NCBI RefSeq assembly: GCF_020520425.1
Contig: NC_079489.1
Coordinates: forward strand, 16,206,001-16,270,000
DNA from: Spinacia oleracea
Taxonomy: Eukaryota > Streptophyta > Magnoliopsida > Caryophyllales > Amaranthaceae
DNA: 64,000 nt
Direction of reading: 5' to 3'
Shown here: positions 10,184 to 21,898 of the stretch, piece by piece
Position numbering within the stretch: the first letter of the stretch is position 1
How the letters are laid out: every line of letters starts with the position of its first letter
Program-made: the position numbers and the translations under genes
Notes under the pieces: generated by a model
Databases searched by the model: none
The model's input: the letters and a program-made list of their open reading frames with translations, nothing else
What the model was told of the DNA's origin: nothing

Positions 10184-11754
10184 ATACTAGCGTACTAATA
10201 ATTCGCTTCAGTCGAATCCGGCACGAAATTAAACATGCAGGAGTGCATTGCATGATAGGAGTGCTTGAGCGAGTTTAGCCAGCTTGCTTATGCCAGCCTA
10301 TCTTGTTATTAATTAATTTCAAGACAGCTTACTAACGGCTTATGTGTTGATTCATTAATAATGCATTAACTAATTAATGACAAATCTGTTGTCAATAAAT
10401 TAATGTTTTCAAGGATAAATTAGAACAAGAGCGCAAAGGCTTTGGTTACACCCAGGGTAAGTGGTCCCTGGGTACCCTGGCCTTTTATTGGACAATTACA
10501 TATCAGATTTGCCACGTCACTACCCAATTTCATTTCGAATTTTCAGTTCGTTTTTGAATTTGAATTTCAAATTTTTTTTTTCACCTTTATTTTTCTGTCG
10601 ATGATACCCAAGAATTTGATGATGTTCTTTGTTTTTTATCTATTCTTTCCCTTACATTGTAAAGATGAAAGTGATGATGTAGTTTTACATACCATTTTTT
10701 GTCGAAATCATGTATAAGTTGCTGAAATCGAAAAAATGAATCAATCAAGCCCTGTGAATTGTATGTTAAATTCGACTGATTTCGGATTTTTCTTTTTGTT
10801 TCCACCATAAGTAAGAACTGAATATGTGCGTATGAACAATAGCGTTTGTCTGTGTGCTGTGTTATTTGTAAAAATTGTGTTTCAGAAGTTAAAGATTTGA
10901 GAAGACGAAATCGGAGAAGATGAGGCGGAGTTTCCTAAGTAAAGGGATTTTGTTTAAAACAAAAAAAATTGGAATAATGTCGTTTGTGTAGGATCGAACC
11001 CAGGACTTCAGCAGATTTTATCCAAAGAGCAATGAGTAAAAGTACTAACCATTGTGACAGTGAGGCAAAGCCAATGACAAGGTTCATTGAAAATTGTAAT
11101 TAAACCAAGGTTATGTATTTAAACGTATAGTACGAGCTTCCTTTTGGTTTGTTTGTCAATATTGAATCAAAATAATTGTATTGTATTCAAAGTTTCTTAA
11201 AGAAACATATCAAATAATTATTTGAACCAAATAATTGTATACTAATATTATTTGTTTAATAACGTGTGTAGTTAATAATTGTAAATTTCAACTTTATAAA
11301 TATAGAAATAAAAAAAAAGCAGTCCAAAGAAAGAGTATATGAAAATAACAACTGAAAAAATATTAAAGATAAGTCCTTAGTCATATGTAGTTATATATCC
11401 TAATTGTGTACCCAATATTTACACGATAATACCTTACACAAATCAAAAGACATTAGGTCAACAAAATGTTACATAATGTAATTAAACATATATCCAATAA
11501 TTCAAGAAGTAATGAAAATGCCATATTTCATATTGAGTAATGATATTATAATTGTGTACACAATTTCGACATGATAATACCGTGCACAAATCCAAAAACT
11601 TTAAGCCATGCAAAAATTGTTAAGCCATGCAAAAATTGTTAATAGTAATTACAAACCCAAAAAATTTAGGCTATTAAACCCTTCCGAAATACTAATTAGT
11701 ACAGTTTAGACTACTTAAGTTAAATCATCATAATCTTTATGATGAACAAAATGT

Positions 11755-12615
11755 TACTTGATCGGACTATAACCATAGTTGCGTCTCGACTTGAACTAGT
11801 ATATTAGGTTATCTAATGACTCGATACACAATGTTAGATCGAAATTACGAGTCAACTCTACATATTCAACCAAGAATAACTCGATCGGACTATAACCGTA
11901 GTTGCGTCTCGACTTGAACTAGTATATTAGGTTATCTAATGACTCGATACACAATGTTAGATCGAAATTACGAGTCAACTCTACATATTCAACCAAGAAT
12001 AACTTTATCGGACTATAACCGTAGTTGCGTCTCGACTTGAACTAGTATATTAGGTTATCTAATGACTCGATACACAATGTTAGACGAAATTACGAGTCAA
12101 CTCTACATATTCAACCAAGAATCACTTGATCGGACTATAACCATAGTTGTGTCTCGACTTGAACTAGTATATTAGGTTACCTAATGACTCGATACACAAT
12201 GTTAGATCGGAATTACGATTCAACGTACTTTACATAGTCAACCAAGAGTAACTTGATCTGACTATAACCATACTTGCGTCTCGACTTGAACTAGTATATT
12301 AGGTTACCTAATGACTCGATACACAATGTTAGATCGAAATTACGAGTCAACTCTACCTAGTCAACCAAGAATAACTTGATCTGACTATAACCATAGTTGC
12401 GTCTCGACTTGAACTAGTATATTAGGTTAATTACCTAATGACTCGATACACAATGTTGTTAGATATCTCTACATAGTCAACCATGAATAACGTGAAAGGA
12501 CTATAACCCAAAACTAGTTTATAAGGTTATATAATGCCTCGATACACAATATTAGATCGGAATTACGAGTCAACTCTACCTAGTCAACCACGAACAACTT
12601 GATCGGTCTTTAAAT
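11755..12615. repeat. Tandem array, about 124-bp unit, seven copies
   Basis: Units begin ACTTGATCGGACTATAACC and include GTCTCGACTTGAACTAGTAT, then ATGACTCGATACACAATGTT and TACGAGTCAACTCTAC. Starts lie near 11755, 11879, 12002, 12124, 12251, 12374, 12490 and 12597. The first six intervals are 122-127 bp and the last two units are shortened and more diverged. No coding sense. Confidence 0.92.
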
Positions 12616-13422
12616 GAACTTAGTGCTTATTATATCAGGTTTGGACATACAATCAATAGGTATTATGTTTTATTTAAATACGTATCATATATGCAATAAA
12701 AAGTTTAGCTTTAAAAGAAATAGCAGTAATGTGGTATTTAAAGTTAAATTAAATAATAAAAAAAGGAAATGGTAAATTTAATTTAATTTAATTGAAACCG
12801 CTTTTTGTGATATTCATACGAAAACCGTTTAGGGTTTAATTCAATTCCGCTATATATTGAAATATAATACAAAACATTTTTACTATACAACAACTACACA
12901 AAGTATAAACAACAAAATTAAACTAGTATAATAGTGTAATGTTTAAAAATATTGGAACACAATACAACTAATACATCATCTTAATACTAGGTAACTATAA
13001 CAAATCATCATAACAACAAAAGATCATAAACGGCTTAGGTTCCTCCGCCCTACAAATCTCTAATGTCAAGAACAAAAACCGATTCAACAGACTCATGTAA
13101 TTTAATGAATTCAGTAAAAAAAACAAATGAAATTAGCAACAGTAACAATTGATGTTCCTATTAACATTTTCAAACTTTTATGAAATAGACATAATAAAAT
13201 TACATGAACTACAATGGGTTCTCTCTTTTGTGTGTTTGATAGGGAAGATGATAATATACAGTGGCTAAGGTAATAAACCCTTTGGTTTTTTAAATGCCCT
13301 AACTTTTTAATCGTTTAGCTGCATTCATAAAAAAACACAAAACTTGACAACCCCATTTTCCAGAAGAGTACCACCTCCACCGCCAAGTTGCCAACTACTG
13401 CACCATGAATCCATGATAACCC

Positions 13423-14193
13423 TGTTGGAAATCCTAGTGAGAAAACAAAAGAAAATGAGTGGAAAAATGTGGGAATATGAAAAGTCCCACATGGGAAAAA
13501 CACAAACCATATTCAATGTTTATATTTGGGGGTTTGAGGGAAACATTTGTTTAAGAAAGCATGTGAGTGGCATGGGTGGTCACAACACACACACGCGCGC
13601 GCGCGCCGGGCCGGGCTCGGGCGAGGGCCGTGGGCCTTGGTACTTGGGCCTTGGTACTTGGTACTTGGTACTTGGTACTTGGTACTTGGTACTTGGCGAA
13701 TGCGGTTCGTGGGCCGGGTTATTCTTTTTGGTCAAGGGCGGTTTGATTAAGTCAGAAGACTTAATCAACCCACTAACTTTGGAAACTGCTCCATTAATCA
13801 CGTCATTTCTCCCCACTAGCCGTTTTATGGCTTTTGCAGTTCCCCATTACTCCCGTAACTTCTCCACTAGTCGTTTTTTGCTGTTACAGCTTCCCAAAAG
13901 CCTCACTATAAATTCATCGTTCATTTCCACAAAAAATACAGAAACTTACAACCGATCTCTCTCTCAAATTCCTCTCTTTCTGGGCAAATATTCTGGTCTC
14001 CAATCGGGGATTGTGAGTGCACATAATTCTCGGTGTTGTGTAAACCCTGGAGGGCAACCGCAAGCGTTCTACTGCATCGGAGGTAGCGCGGAATTGTCTT
14101 TTAGAGTAGTGGTCCGGCCACGGCACGACAATTGTTTCAGTTCGTATTACGCAATATCCAGTTAAGTCGTTCCAATTACTTATTTAGCTAACA
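13423..14193 (+). mobile_element. Solo LTR (copia-like by sequence style)
   Basis: A 771-bp unit beginning TGTTGGAAATCC and ending TAACA, flanked by perfect 5-bp repeats AACCC (13418-13422 and 14194-14198). It has a TATA-like ACTATAAATTC near 13909. No internal region or partner LTR lies nearby, so it is the product of LTR-LTR recombination. The 273-codon frame across 13344-14165 overlaps its edges and is not a gene. It is inserted in the 4.35-kb TIR element. Confidence 0.82.
13590..13696. repeat. (CA/CG)n tract and TTGGTAC heptamer repeat inside the solo LTR
   Basis: A CACACACGCGCGCG tract at about 13590-13612 is followed by a GC-rich spacer and then six or so copies of the 7-bp unit TTGGTAC (about 13641-13696). 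Both lie within the solo LTR upstream of its TATA-like box. Confidence 0.85.
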
Positions 14194-15181
14194 AACCCAA
14201 TACTTCTGCTAAATATCAAACACTTTCTCAATTTATCTCAAAATACAGTCAATTCATATCACAAAAATTAACCCCCATAACATCAATTTTTTTTCTCTCC
14301 TCCTCCATTAATCCATTTTTGATGCTCTACTTTTTAATTTGCCGATCTCAATTATATTTCATGATTGGAAATAATCGTATATTAAGTTAACACTTTAGTG
14401 GAGATAGGATTGATGAAACCCGACGGAAAAAAACGATCTTCCGAGAAGGCTTTGGTGGTGAAGAATGGTGTTCTCTCCCTTGTGTGTTTGTTGGTTAAAT
14501 GATAATCTACAAAATGGATAAGCTAATGTTACCGTTGTTATTTTTGTAAGCTGAGGATTAGTTTTTTTTTTTTTTTTTTTAATTTGGTTCAGAGTCGTTT
14601 TTTTTGCTTGGGCGGGAACTAAAATTGGGGAAGAATGGAGATATCTCTCCCGCTCAGCTAACCCAAAATGGCGCCATTAACCAAATATTTTCCCCCCATT
14701 TATGCTGTTTTCCCCCCTTAAAATTAATTTTTTTTTGCTTAGTTGGACCACTAATTGGGCAGGGTACCAGGGTCCCAGATACCCTCAGTGTAACTGTATC
14801 AGCTCCCGAACAAGAGGGTAGAAATTACGAACGGAAATTGTTAGACTGTAGTAATTAATGAAATCGATGCCTTGAAAACGAGATTCGATGCAACCGCGGT
14901 TCTCAGTTGTTCACTGATTCATTCCTTAAGGTTTACACAATTCTCAACACATAATTGCACTATGATTTACTCTAGAGTTTTGTTGGTTTACAACCTCCTG
15001 CAGCCTCCAGATCAACAACCACACTGCATGGTCATGCAACCAGCAATGCAGTGATCACATCGCCTGATTCTAGAAGGCAGAGTTCTCAATAAACCTTCCT
15101 ACATTCAAGGAAGTTTGTTAGATAATATGTTACTTAATCCTCTTGTAATGATCAACTAAGTTAGCTTAGGCGTACAAGCAA

Positions 15182-15222
<41 letters not shown>

Positions 15223-15235
15223 GGAAGGTTTTTGA

Positions 15236-16536
15236 GTGGCCACAATAAAATGATAGTACACAATACATTAAATCTGAGCCCTTCTTTATTATTGACTTAT
15301 CTGGACCATTGATTACGTAGACTTTTTATACAGCGGCGGATCCAGAATGATTTTATTGGGTGGACAAATTGTATATGTTATTTAATTTTGTTAGATTTTA
15401 TTTTCCATCAAAAAAATAGTAATTTATCTTAATAGGAAAAAGTCATAGTATATGAAATAATGGATTCTTAAAATATAAAGACAAACTGATTATAAAAAAA
15501 CATAATAAAGATTAACTAGTCCATTCTTGAGGGCTATAAGGAATAGAAATAAAACTTGAAATTAAAATAATAAAAAAAAAATGCCTAACAGTTGAAAAAT
15601 TGGAAAGAAAATAAAACAAAACAATTTAAAACTTGCATTGGTGGGGAATTGATCCCAAGACCTGTGTGAATTAAAGCTCCCCAAGACTTTGACAATTGAA
15701 CCAACTAGGCTAAATCCATTTTGCAAATATATTGGAATATTTATTAATTATACAATGGCAGATCCATGGGATGGGCCAAGGCCCGGGTAGGCCCCCCTTG
15801 GATCCGCCACTGTTTTTATATTATTAAAGAAAAAAGTAATTTCTGTCAAAAAAAAAAAAATTCTCTTCAACACTTTTCTTTTTCATGTTTGAAAAATAAA
15901 TCGCCTCATCCATTTTCAAAACATCAATGAATACTCCATCTTTTTCTTGGTATGGATGATGAACCTATTTTTCTCAAAGTCTTTCCTTTAAATTGTAAAA
16001 ATTTCTCTGTAACTATCTTATCATTTAGGAACTTCTCAAACTTCTTATTTGGACTTGGCAATTTCGTAAATTTTCATAAATTGGAAATCTGGACATCTGA
16101 TTACTTCTTACCGAGTAGGATGTATGCTTGATGATAATGATGATGATGATAATGGCAATGATTTCCTATAAAACGAATTGATGAAATATATGAACTCAGT
16201 GTTGGGACATAATTTTTTTTCCAATTTAACCAATTGATCGATGAAATCATGATATATATGAACTCAGTGTTGGGACTTTTTTTCCAATTTAATTATGGCA
16301 AGACCACCATGAATGAAATCAAAGCTTTTCAGAAATTTTGTTAATTTTTTAGATATGAAACTGCTATAGATCATGGATGAAAGTGGGTATTTTTAATGCA
16401 TTTTTTTATTAATTGTTTTTAATTAAATTATAAATTGCAGTAAATTAAAAGTCACAAAAATCAATGGTTTAGATTAGTCAACTTTTATTTAATGGTTGAG
16501 ATTTGTTGTATTATAATGGCTACCATTTTATTGTGA

Positions 16537-16537
<1 letters not shown>
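15236..16537. mobile_element. Inverted-repeat element flanked by (ATT)n tracts
   Basis: The left end GTGGCCACAATAAAATGATAG is matched by the reverse complement of the right end (GTCACAATAAAATGGTAGC). The similarity continues inward about 80 bp (AATCTGAGCC, GACTTATCTGGACCATTGAT against AATCTCAACC, GACTAATCTAAACCATTGAT). Both sides abut (ATT)n tracts (15184-15222 and 16537-16639), so the target duplication, probably ATT-rich, cannot be sized. It contains the hAT MITE below; otherwise non-coding. Confidence 0.65.
15331..15812. mobile_element. hAT-type MITE with 8-bp target duplication
   Basis: Inverted ends CAGCGGCGGATCCA and (reverse) CAGTGGCGGATCCA, with perfect flanking 8-bp repeats TTTTTATA at 15323-15330 and 15813-15820. 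It is 482 bp, AT-rich and non-coding. A tRNA-like module lies at 15645-15713 on the minus strand. It is nested in the element at 15236-16537. Confidence 0.85.
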
Positions 16538-16639
<102 letters not shown>

Positions 16640-19600
16640 GGGAAACCACCAAAACGTTACAAGCTTAACAAGCTACAAAGATCAAGTAAACTACAAGAAG
16701 TTGGTGGGGAGCCGAGATACAATCTGGGCCCCTACTCCTCTAGCTATGGCGAACCCGATCCTGCTGAAAATGTGGGCAGCTGCCCGTGCCCCTATGTCTT
16801 GAGCCCTGGAGTACGTATGGACCCGCTTCAGCAACGAAACAACCCCTTTCTCTAACTCCCCAAAAGAAGAGAAGGAAAAAGGAAAGAAACCGTAACCCAA
16901 AGCCCTACAACGTGTCGCATACTTATCTTGCTTCCGCTGCGCAGCAACCGCCACAACCCGACCCGGAACGAAGTCTGACAACCCAGATTGCGTCATAGGT
17001 GAAGACCCAGTCAAGTCAACACACACATCTACACCGCTATCCCAAGAATAAAGCAATATATCTGCAGGACGAAGAGCTCCATCACTCTCACTAGTCAGCC
17101 TAACATCAACCTCCTTACGAGCAGAAATCCCCGACCGATAGCAAATATCCAAAAGGGTATCACGAACAACATTATGTCGATGTTTAATACCCACAATCCC
17201 AGCACAAGACACGGCATGATCCCCATAAATGTCCCCATCGAAAACCCGAGAGCAAGCAGAACACGGCGTCGAATCAGAGAACAACGGAATACCCAACCGA
17301 TAGTAAAGAACCGAACGATAAGTCTTACCGTTCATAGTCTGGCCTAAACCCGAGATGGGGACTGCCCGCAGCCAAGCTGAGGAGTGATCCCCCTGCTGTG
17401 ATTTCCAAAGGGCAACATGACGTGAAGATAAGGAGTAGGCGGATACCGCATCAGCAGTAACCTTCGTGAAATATATGTCTGCCAATTTCTTCATGAGAGT
17501 GGGGGCAGCGATTTCACTAGGGCTACTCATAAGGTCGGTCTCCACGGTCCTATTGAAAAGACCAAGAGCATCATCAAAGGCCGACCCCGGACCATCAACA
17601 CCTGAAAGCCGAAGAAGCGAATCCTGTAAACCAGAAGACTGCAAACGGGATGCAAGAAAAGCATAATGCCGAACATCACCAGCTGAATAAACACCCAATC
17701 CTCCATAAGAATAAGGCAAGGTAGCAAGACGCCATTGCCAGTCACCGAACCCAGGTCCCGAAGCAGTCACGATACGCTCTAAAGAAGCCCGAAGAGCCAC
17801 ATCAAAAGATAATTGGGCCGCTTCAAAAAGATGAGGTGGACAAGTGCGCATAGCAAAGTAGAGTTTAGAAACTCCAGTGCACGCACGAAGAAGCAACAGC
17901 TCACACTGGGGATCATTAAGTTTAGCTACAGCATCCATCAACACAACAGTCTTCGACACCCGTCGCGAAACCAACTCCTTACAAAAAGAGGAATCCGTAC
18001 TGACTGGACCACCAATCAACTTAACACCAAGCGCAGGACGAGCAATATCCGTAGGAAAGACACCCTCTAGACGACTGCGTGGGTCCTCCGAAGGCCAGAA
18101 AACCTCTGTCTTCTCAACATTAACATGGAGACCTAAATGAGGACCCTCCTCCAAAATCAACTCCAAGACCTTTCCAACCACCAAAGTGTCACCAATGATA
18201 GTGCCATCATCCAAGTACCACGCCTGCAGAGATAGATCAAAAGAGTCCCTGATTCGACACACCAATGGATGTAAAACCAAAGAAAATAGCAAAGGGCCGA
18301 GAGGATCCCCTTGCTGCACACCTTGACAAGACCACAAGGTATGCTCCCCATAATACAACCGTGCTGGAGAAGAGTATCAGAATTCAACCCAACGCGAAAG
18401 AGCAGGACAATGTAGCCGAACCTCACGCAACAAAGCCGAACGATCAACCAAATTGAATGCATTCTGAAAATCCACCAATAACATAGAGAGGCCAACATCT
18501 TCCCCACGAGCCTCAACCAAACGATTGACAGCATGGAGAATGGCCTCACCACCTGCTGGAACCCCAACTCCAAACTGAAGCCCTCCAAAGTAGTTCCCTA
18601 AACGCGGACCAATCATAGGAGCCCCGACCTTAGAAACAAGACGCCTCCAAATAGTGCCCACAACAATAGGCCGAATACCACCACCCGGCTTAACAAGTGG
18701 CGTAAGAGGAGCACTAGCAATATATCCACCAAGCTCAGCAGGACATTTTCCAGCGAGAAAGAGATTAACTACCTGAGTGATAGAGTCCACCAACTCATCA
18801 GAAACAGCTACAGCAGCACCACCCAAGCAATCCAAAAGGTGTTGAGCACGCAAGCCATCTCTACCGCACGAAGTACCACGCGGAAAGCCCCTAATCTGCT
18901 CCAACACAACAGCGGAGGAAGTAGTAAGGTGATGATCAACTGGGATATCCGGTAAGGTAGGTTCCGGAACTGAAGGGTGCTTTGCTTGCAAATCAGCAAG
19001 AGTAGCATCACTGTAAGGGGCAAGACCTGAGGACGAAAGAACTCTAACGGCAGCCGTGTAGTGACCGTCAGAAATCTTTCTCTTGCATTGCTTAATATTA
19101 CGCTTTGCCAAATCATGGTCATCGTCAACATCCAATAGAGGGGGAGACACGCTAGCCAATGTGTCTATAACAAGCTGCTCAGAACCACCAGGCACACCCC
19201 AAGAACGAATAGCAGAGGTGATACTCTCTTCCTGTCGTCGTCGCCTAACACCGGAGGAACACTCACAATTGCTCCGCGGAGAAAAAGTCGTGAGGACACA
19301 AAGAGGTAACACGAGCAACTGAACCCAACAAGCGATGTCATCTGATTTGCAAATCACCTTATCAAGCGCCCCTGTCAGAACTCGCGAAAAACCCAAACGA
19401 CATTTGGGAGGGATGGATTTCACAGAACGCAACCGCTTAGACAACAAAGAGTCTAGAAGAGCAACATCAAAAGAAAAATGATGTTCCCGAGGCGCATCAG
19501 AAGAAGGCAGCTCGGAAGTAGGAGCTAGGGGTTTTTGAATACCGTATAGAATAAAACGAAGAATACCATCCCCAGAATCAGGAGGGTCCACAAAAACAGT

Positions 19601-20612
19601 ACTAGAACCACTGCCATGCCGACACCTAGTACGATGAGTATGAGTCTTGAAACAATCTCCACATAGCCAAATTCCCATACGACGAAAGGTCACCTCAGCC
19701 GAAGAAAAAACCTGCAAATTGGTAGTATGGGAATGACGGGTAACATCCCGCACACCAAAGCAACAATGACGATCCCGTAAGTGAGTAAGCAGAGAACTCC
19801 TCACCAAACCACGCCCACCACCATCCTGGCACCCACTAAGACCCACGAAAGGGCAATGAAACTTCTCCACGGAAGCCGCCATAACAAAGCACTTCAACCT
19901 AAAAGTAACTCCAACGTCACTGCACCGGTGAACGCACCGAATTTTGAGTCCCACGATGATATGGCAGCAGCAGGATAATGCACCACAAACAAAACTGAAC
20001 TCAACGACAGAGATAATGCACCGCAAAGAAACCACCGGAACAACCCACAGCAACACACCGGAAACCACCAGAACCAACACACCGGAACACCCCAAAACAC
20101 ACCGGCCACACACCGGAGAAAACCCACAGCAACACACCACAAATCCGGCACGACTGAACTCAGGAAATGAAACTGAATTGCTGACTGAGCACACGAATTG
20201 CTGAAACTGACTTCCAGACTTATTATTATTATCGCCCAAATACGCCTGAAACGACGCTTGTAACCGCACGCCCAAAGACAATCAATAAACGATCAAAGGC
20301 ACGCCGGAAAGAACTCGCAACAACCCCCCACTCCCGGCGAAACAACTTAAAAACTGCACGCCTAAAACCGACCAAATGCGAACAATAACACCGGAAACCG
20401 ATCAATAGCACGCCTGAATGTCGCCTGAAACAACCTAGAGACTGCACGCCTTGAATGTCGCCTGGAAACTGCACCCGAAACACGCTGCCAACTGCTCCAA
20501 AATACCTGCAAAATGCCCTAAAACCACCCTCAAACTGCCCGAAAACCGCCGGCCAATCTCAGGCAACCCTCGCCGCCGATATTGTCACCGGATTTGACGT
20601 GGAGCCGACGAC
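16640..20612 (-). mobile_element. Non-LTR retrotransposon with C-terminal restriction-like endonuclease (copy A, near full length)
   Basis: Minus-strand element of about 3.97 kb whose single long protein (16691-19882) has N-terminal zinc fingers, a reverse transcriptase and a C-terminal zinc knuckle plus PD-(D/E)XK-type nuclease. The 3' end is at 16640, where an (AAT)n tail begins on its own strand. The 5' end at 20612 is directly followed by another (ATT)n tract (20613-20812), which is the tail of copy B. A leader of about 730 bp precedes the protein. There is no poly(A). Domain order is that of the early-branching site-specific non-LTR class (R2, NeSL, Utopia type); the exact clade was not assigned. 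Confidence 0.85.
16691..19882 (-). pseudogene. Reverse transcriptase/restriction-like endonuclease protein of copy A, one in-frame stop
   Basis: Start chosen at ATG 19882 (MAASVEKFHCPFVGLSG) because the residues upstream look like leader sequence; total about 1,060 codons. Order: C2H2-type finger (CPF...C...HLRDRHC) and a second Cys/His cluster (CGDCFKTHTHRTRCRHG); a basic linker; RT with TPLVKPGGGIRPIVVGTIWR (fingers), LLVDFQNAFNLVDR (motif A), GVQQGDPLGPLLFSLVLHPL (motif B) and AWYLDDGTIIG (catalytic YLDD); thumb; zinc knuckle CSACSRVFDGD...HAVSC; then RPADILL...VCVDLTGSSP, matching the PD-(D/E)XK pattern of restriction-like endonucleases. One in-frame TGA at 18377-18379 separates motifs A and B; the frame is otherwise open to the TAA at 16691. 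It therefore looks recently disabled. No N-terminal APE-type endonuclease is present. Confidence 0.85.
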
Positions 20613-20613
20613 C

Positions 20614-20696
<83 letters not shown>

Positions 20697-20697
20697 G

Positions 20698-20779
<82 letters not shown>

Positions 20780-20812
20780 TTGTATCACATTGTTATTATT
20801 ATTATTATTATC
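20613..20812. repeat. (ATT)n microsatellite between copies A and B
   Basis: About 165 bp of ATT repeats with one GTTG interruption near 20696, then a short unique stretch and a further ATT run up to 20812. It abuts the 5' end of copy A and the 3' end of copy B. Long poly-Leu, poly-Tyr or poly-Ile frames here are artefacts. Confidence 0.93.
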
Positions 20813-20813
20813 A

Positions 20814-21187
20814 TGGGAAAACACCAAAACGTTACAAGCTTAACAAGCTACAAAGATCAAGTGAACTACAAGAAGTTGGAGGGTAGCCGAGATACAATCT
20901 GGGTCCCGACTCCTCTAGTTATGGCGAACCCGATCCTGCTGAAAATGTGGGCAGCTGCCCGTGCCCCAATGTCTTGAGCCCTGGAGTACGTCTGGACCCG
21001 CTTCAGCAACGAAACAGCCCCTTTCTCTAATTCCCCAAAAGAAGAGAAGGAAAAATGAAAGAAACCGTAACCCAAAGCCCTACAACGTGCCGCATACTTA
21101 TCATGCTTCCGCTGCGCTGCAACCGCCACAACCCGACCCGGAACAAAGTCTGACAACCCAGATTGCGTCATAGGGGAAGACCCAGAT
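20814..21187 (-). mobile_element. Non-LTR retrotransposon copy B (5'-truncated, 3' 370 bp only)
   Basis: Nearly identical to the last 370 bp of copy A, encoding the C-terminal 100 residues (MTQSGLSDFVPGRVVAVAAQ onwards, ending SRLPSNFL). It is flanked by (ATT)n on both sides. Its truncation point GACCCAG|ATTG shares ATT microhomology with the flanking tract. The close match to copy A suggests similar age. Confidence 0.88.
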
Positions 21188-21254
21188 TGTTATTATTATT
21201 ATTATCATTATTATTTTGTTCTTATTATATTATTTTTATTATTGTTATACTTAA

Positions 21255-21572
21255 CCAACTCGAAACATTACAACAAGTTAGTGGGAAATCGAGATACTAT
21301 TTGGGCCCCACTCCTTTAGCAATGACAAAACTGATCTTAGTGAAGATATGAGCAGCGGCTCGCGCCCCAATATCTTGAGGCTTAGAGAACTTCTGTATCC
21401 GTTTAAGTAACGCAGTAACATCCGTCTCTAATCCAATTCCCGGCTAATGAATAGAAAGTGAAAGGTAAGAAACAATACCCGATTGTCGCGCATTTAGCTT
21501 GATACTTGACACGCTTACGATGTGCCGCGTCAATTAAAACACAGCCAAACACGAAGTTAGACATCCCAGATT
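21255..21572 (-). mobile_element. Non-LTR retrotransposon copy C (older, 3' fragment)
   Basis: Diverged version of the same 3' end: TTAGTGGGAAATCGAGATAC, TTTGGGCCCCACTCC, then GCGGCTCGCGCCCCAATATC align in order with copy A. It is also 5'-truncated at CCCAG|ATT and flanked by ATT-rich tracts (21188-21255 and 21573-21608). Frames are broken, so it is clearly older than copies A and B. Confidence 0.75.
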
Positions 21573-21611
21573 ATTATTATTATTATTTTTAATTTTATTA
21601 TTATTATTAAA

Positions 21612-21690
21612 ATAAATCATTTACACAAAGTTGGATGGAAGCTAGCCTAACAACTAACTAAGCCCCTACACCTTTATTCAAGGCAAACAA
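21612..21690 (-). mobile_element. Possible fourth 3'-end fragment (copy D)
   Basis: ACAAAGTTGGATGGAAGC followed by AAGCCCCTACACCTTTA matches the extreme 3' end of copies A-C (AGTTGGTGGGGAGC; GGCCCCTACTCCTCTA). It is preceded by ATT repeats and followed by (CAA)n. Short and diverged. Confidence 0.5.
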
Positions 21691-21898
21691 CAACAACAAC
21701 AACAGTCCATTATAATTGTAGTAACAGTACAACAAAAGCAAGAATAAAATTGTAATTAGTAATAATTTGGAAAATAAGTTTTGTGTCATGATATGCTGTG
21801 TATGATCTGAAATTAATGTTTTAGATATGACCTTAATCGGTATGAAAAAAGTAATAAGGTGAAGCAAATAGAGCCTAAAATAGCGGACATATGTTGTG

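Larger units (their letters stand above)
10444..14795. mobile_element. 4.35-kb terminal-inverted-repeat element, class unclear
   Basis: The left end GGTTACACCCAGGGTAAGTG followed by GTCCCTGGGTACCCTGG is matched, reverse-complemented, by the right end (AGTTACACTGAGGGTATCTG, then GGACCCTGGTACCCTG). Inner matches include TTATTGGACAATTA against AATTAGTGGTCCAACT. No transposase frame is visible. Contents: a tRNA-like module (10991-11066), a 124-bp tandem array (11755-12615), a solo LTR (13423-14193), and two similar segments at 13215-13290 and 14465-14540 that share TTGTGTGTTTG. No target duplication was recognised, so MULE, PIF or another superfamily cannot be chosen. Confidence 0.55.

Noticed and set aside
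11755-12615. Evenly repeated units that could be mistaken for a CRISPR-like array
   Set aside because: Units are full-length tandem copies without unique spacers, in a eukaryotic transposon.
13344-14165. 273-codon open frame
   Set aside because: Lies mostly inside a solo LTR with clean 5-bp target duplication; composition is repeat-driven (TTGGTAC and CG tracts).
18377-20281. Longer reading of the RT protein starting at 20281
   Set aside because: Residues before 19882 are Cys/Val-rich low-complexity leader without family similarity; the ATG at 19882 starts directly before the zinc finger.
20455-20977. Frames encoding long poly-Leu, poly-Tyr and poly-Ile
   Set aside because: Translations of the (ATT)n tract at 20613-20812 on both strands; no family resemblance.
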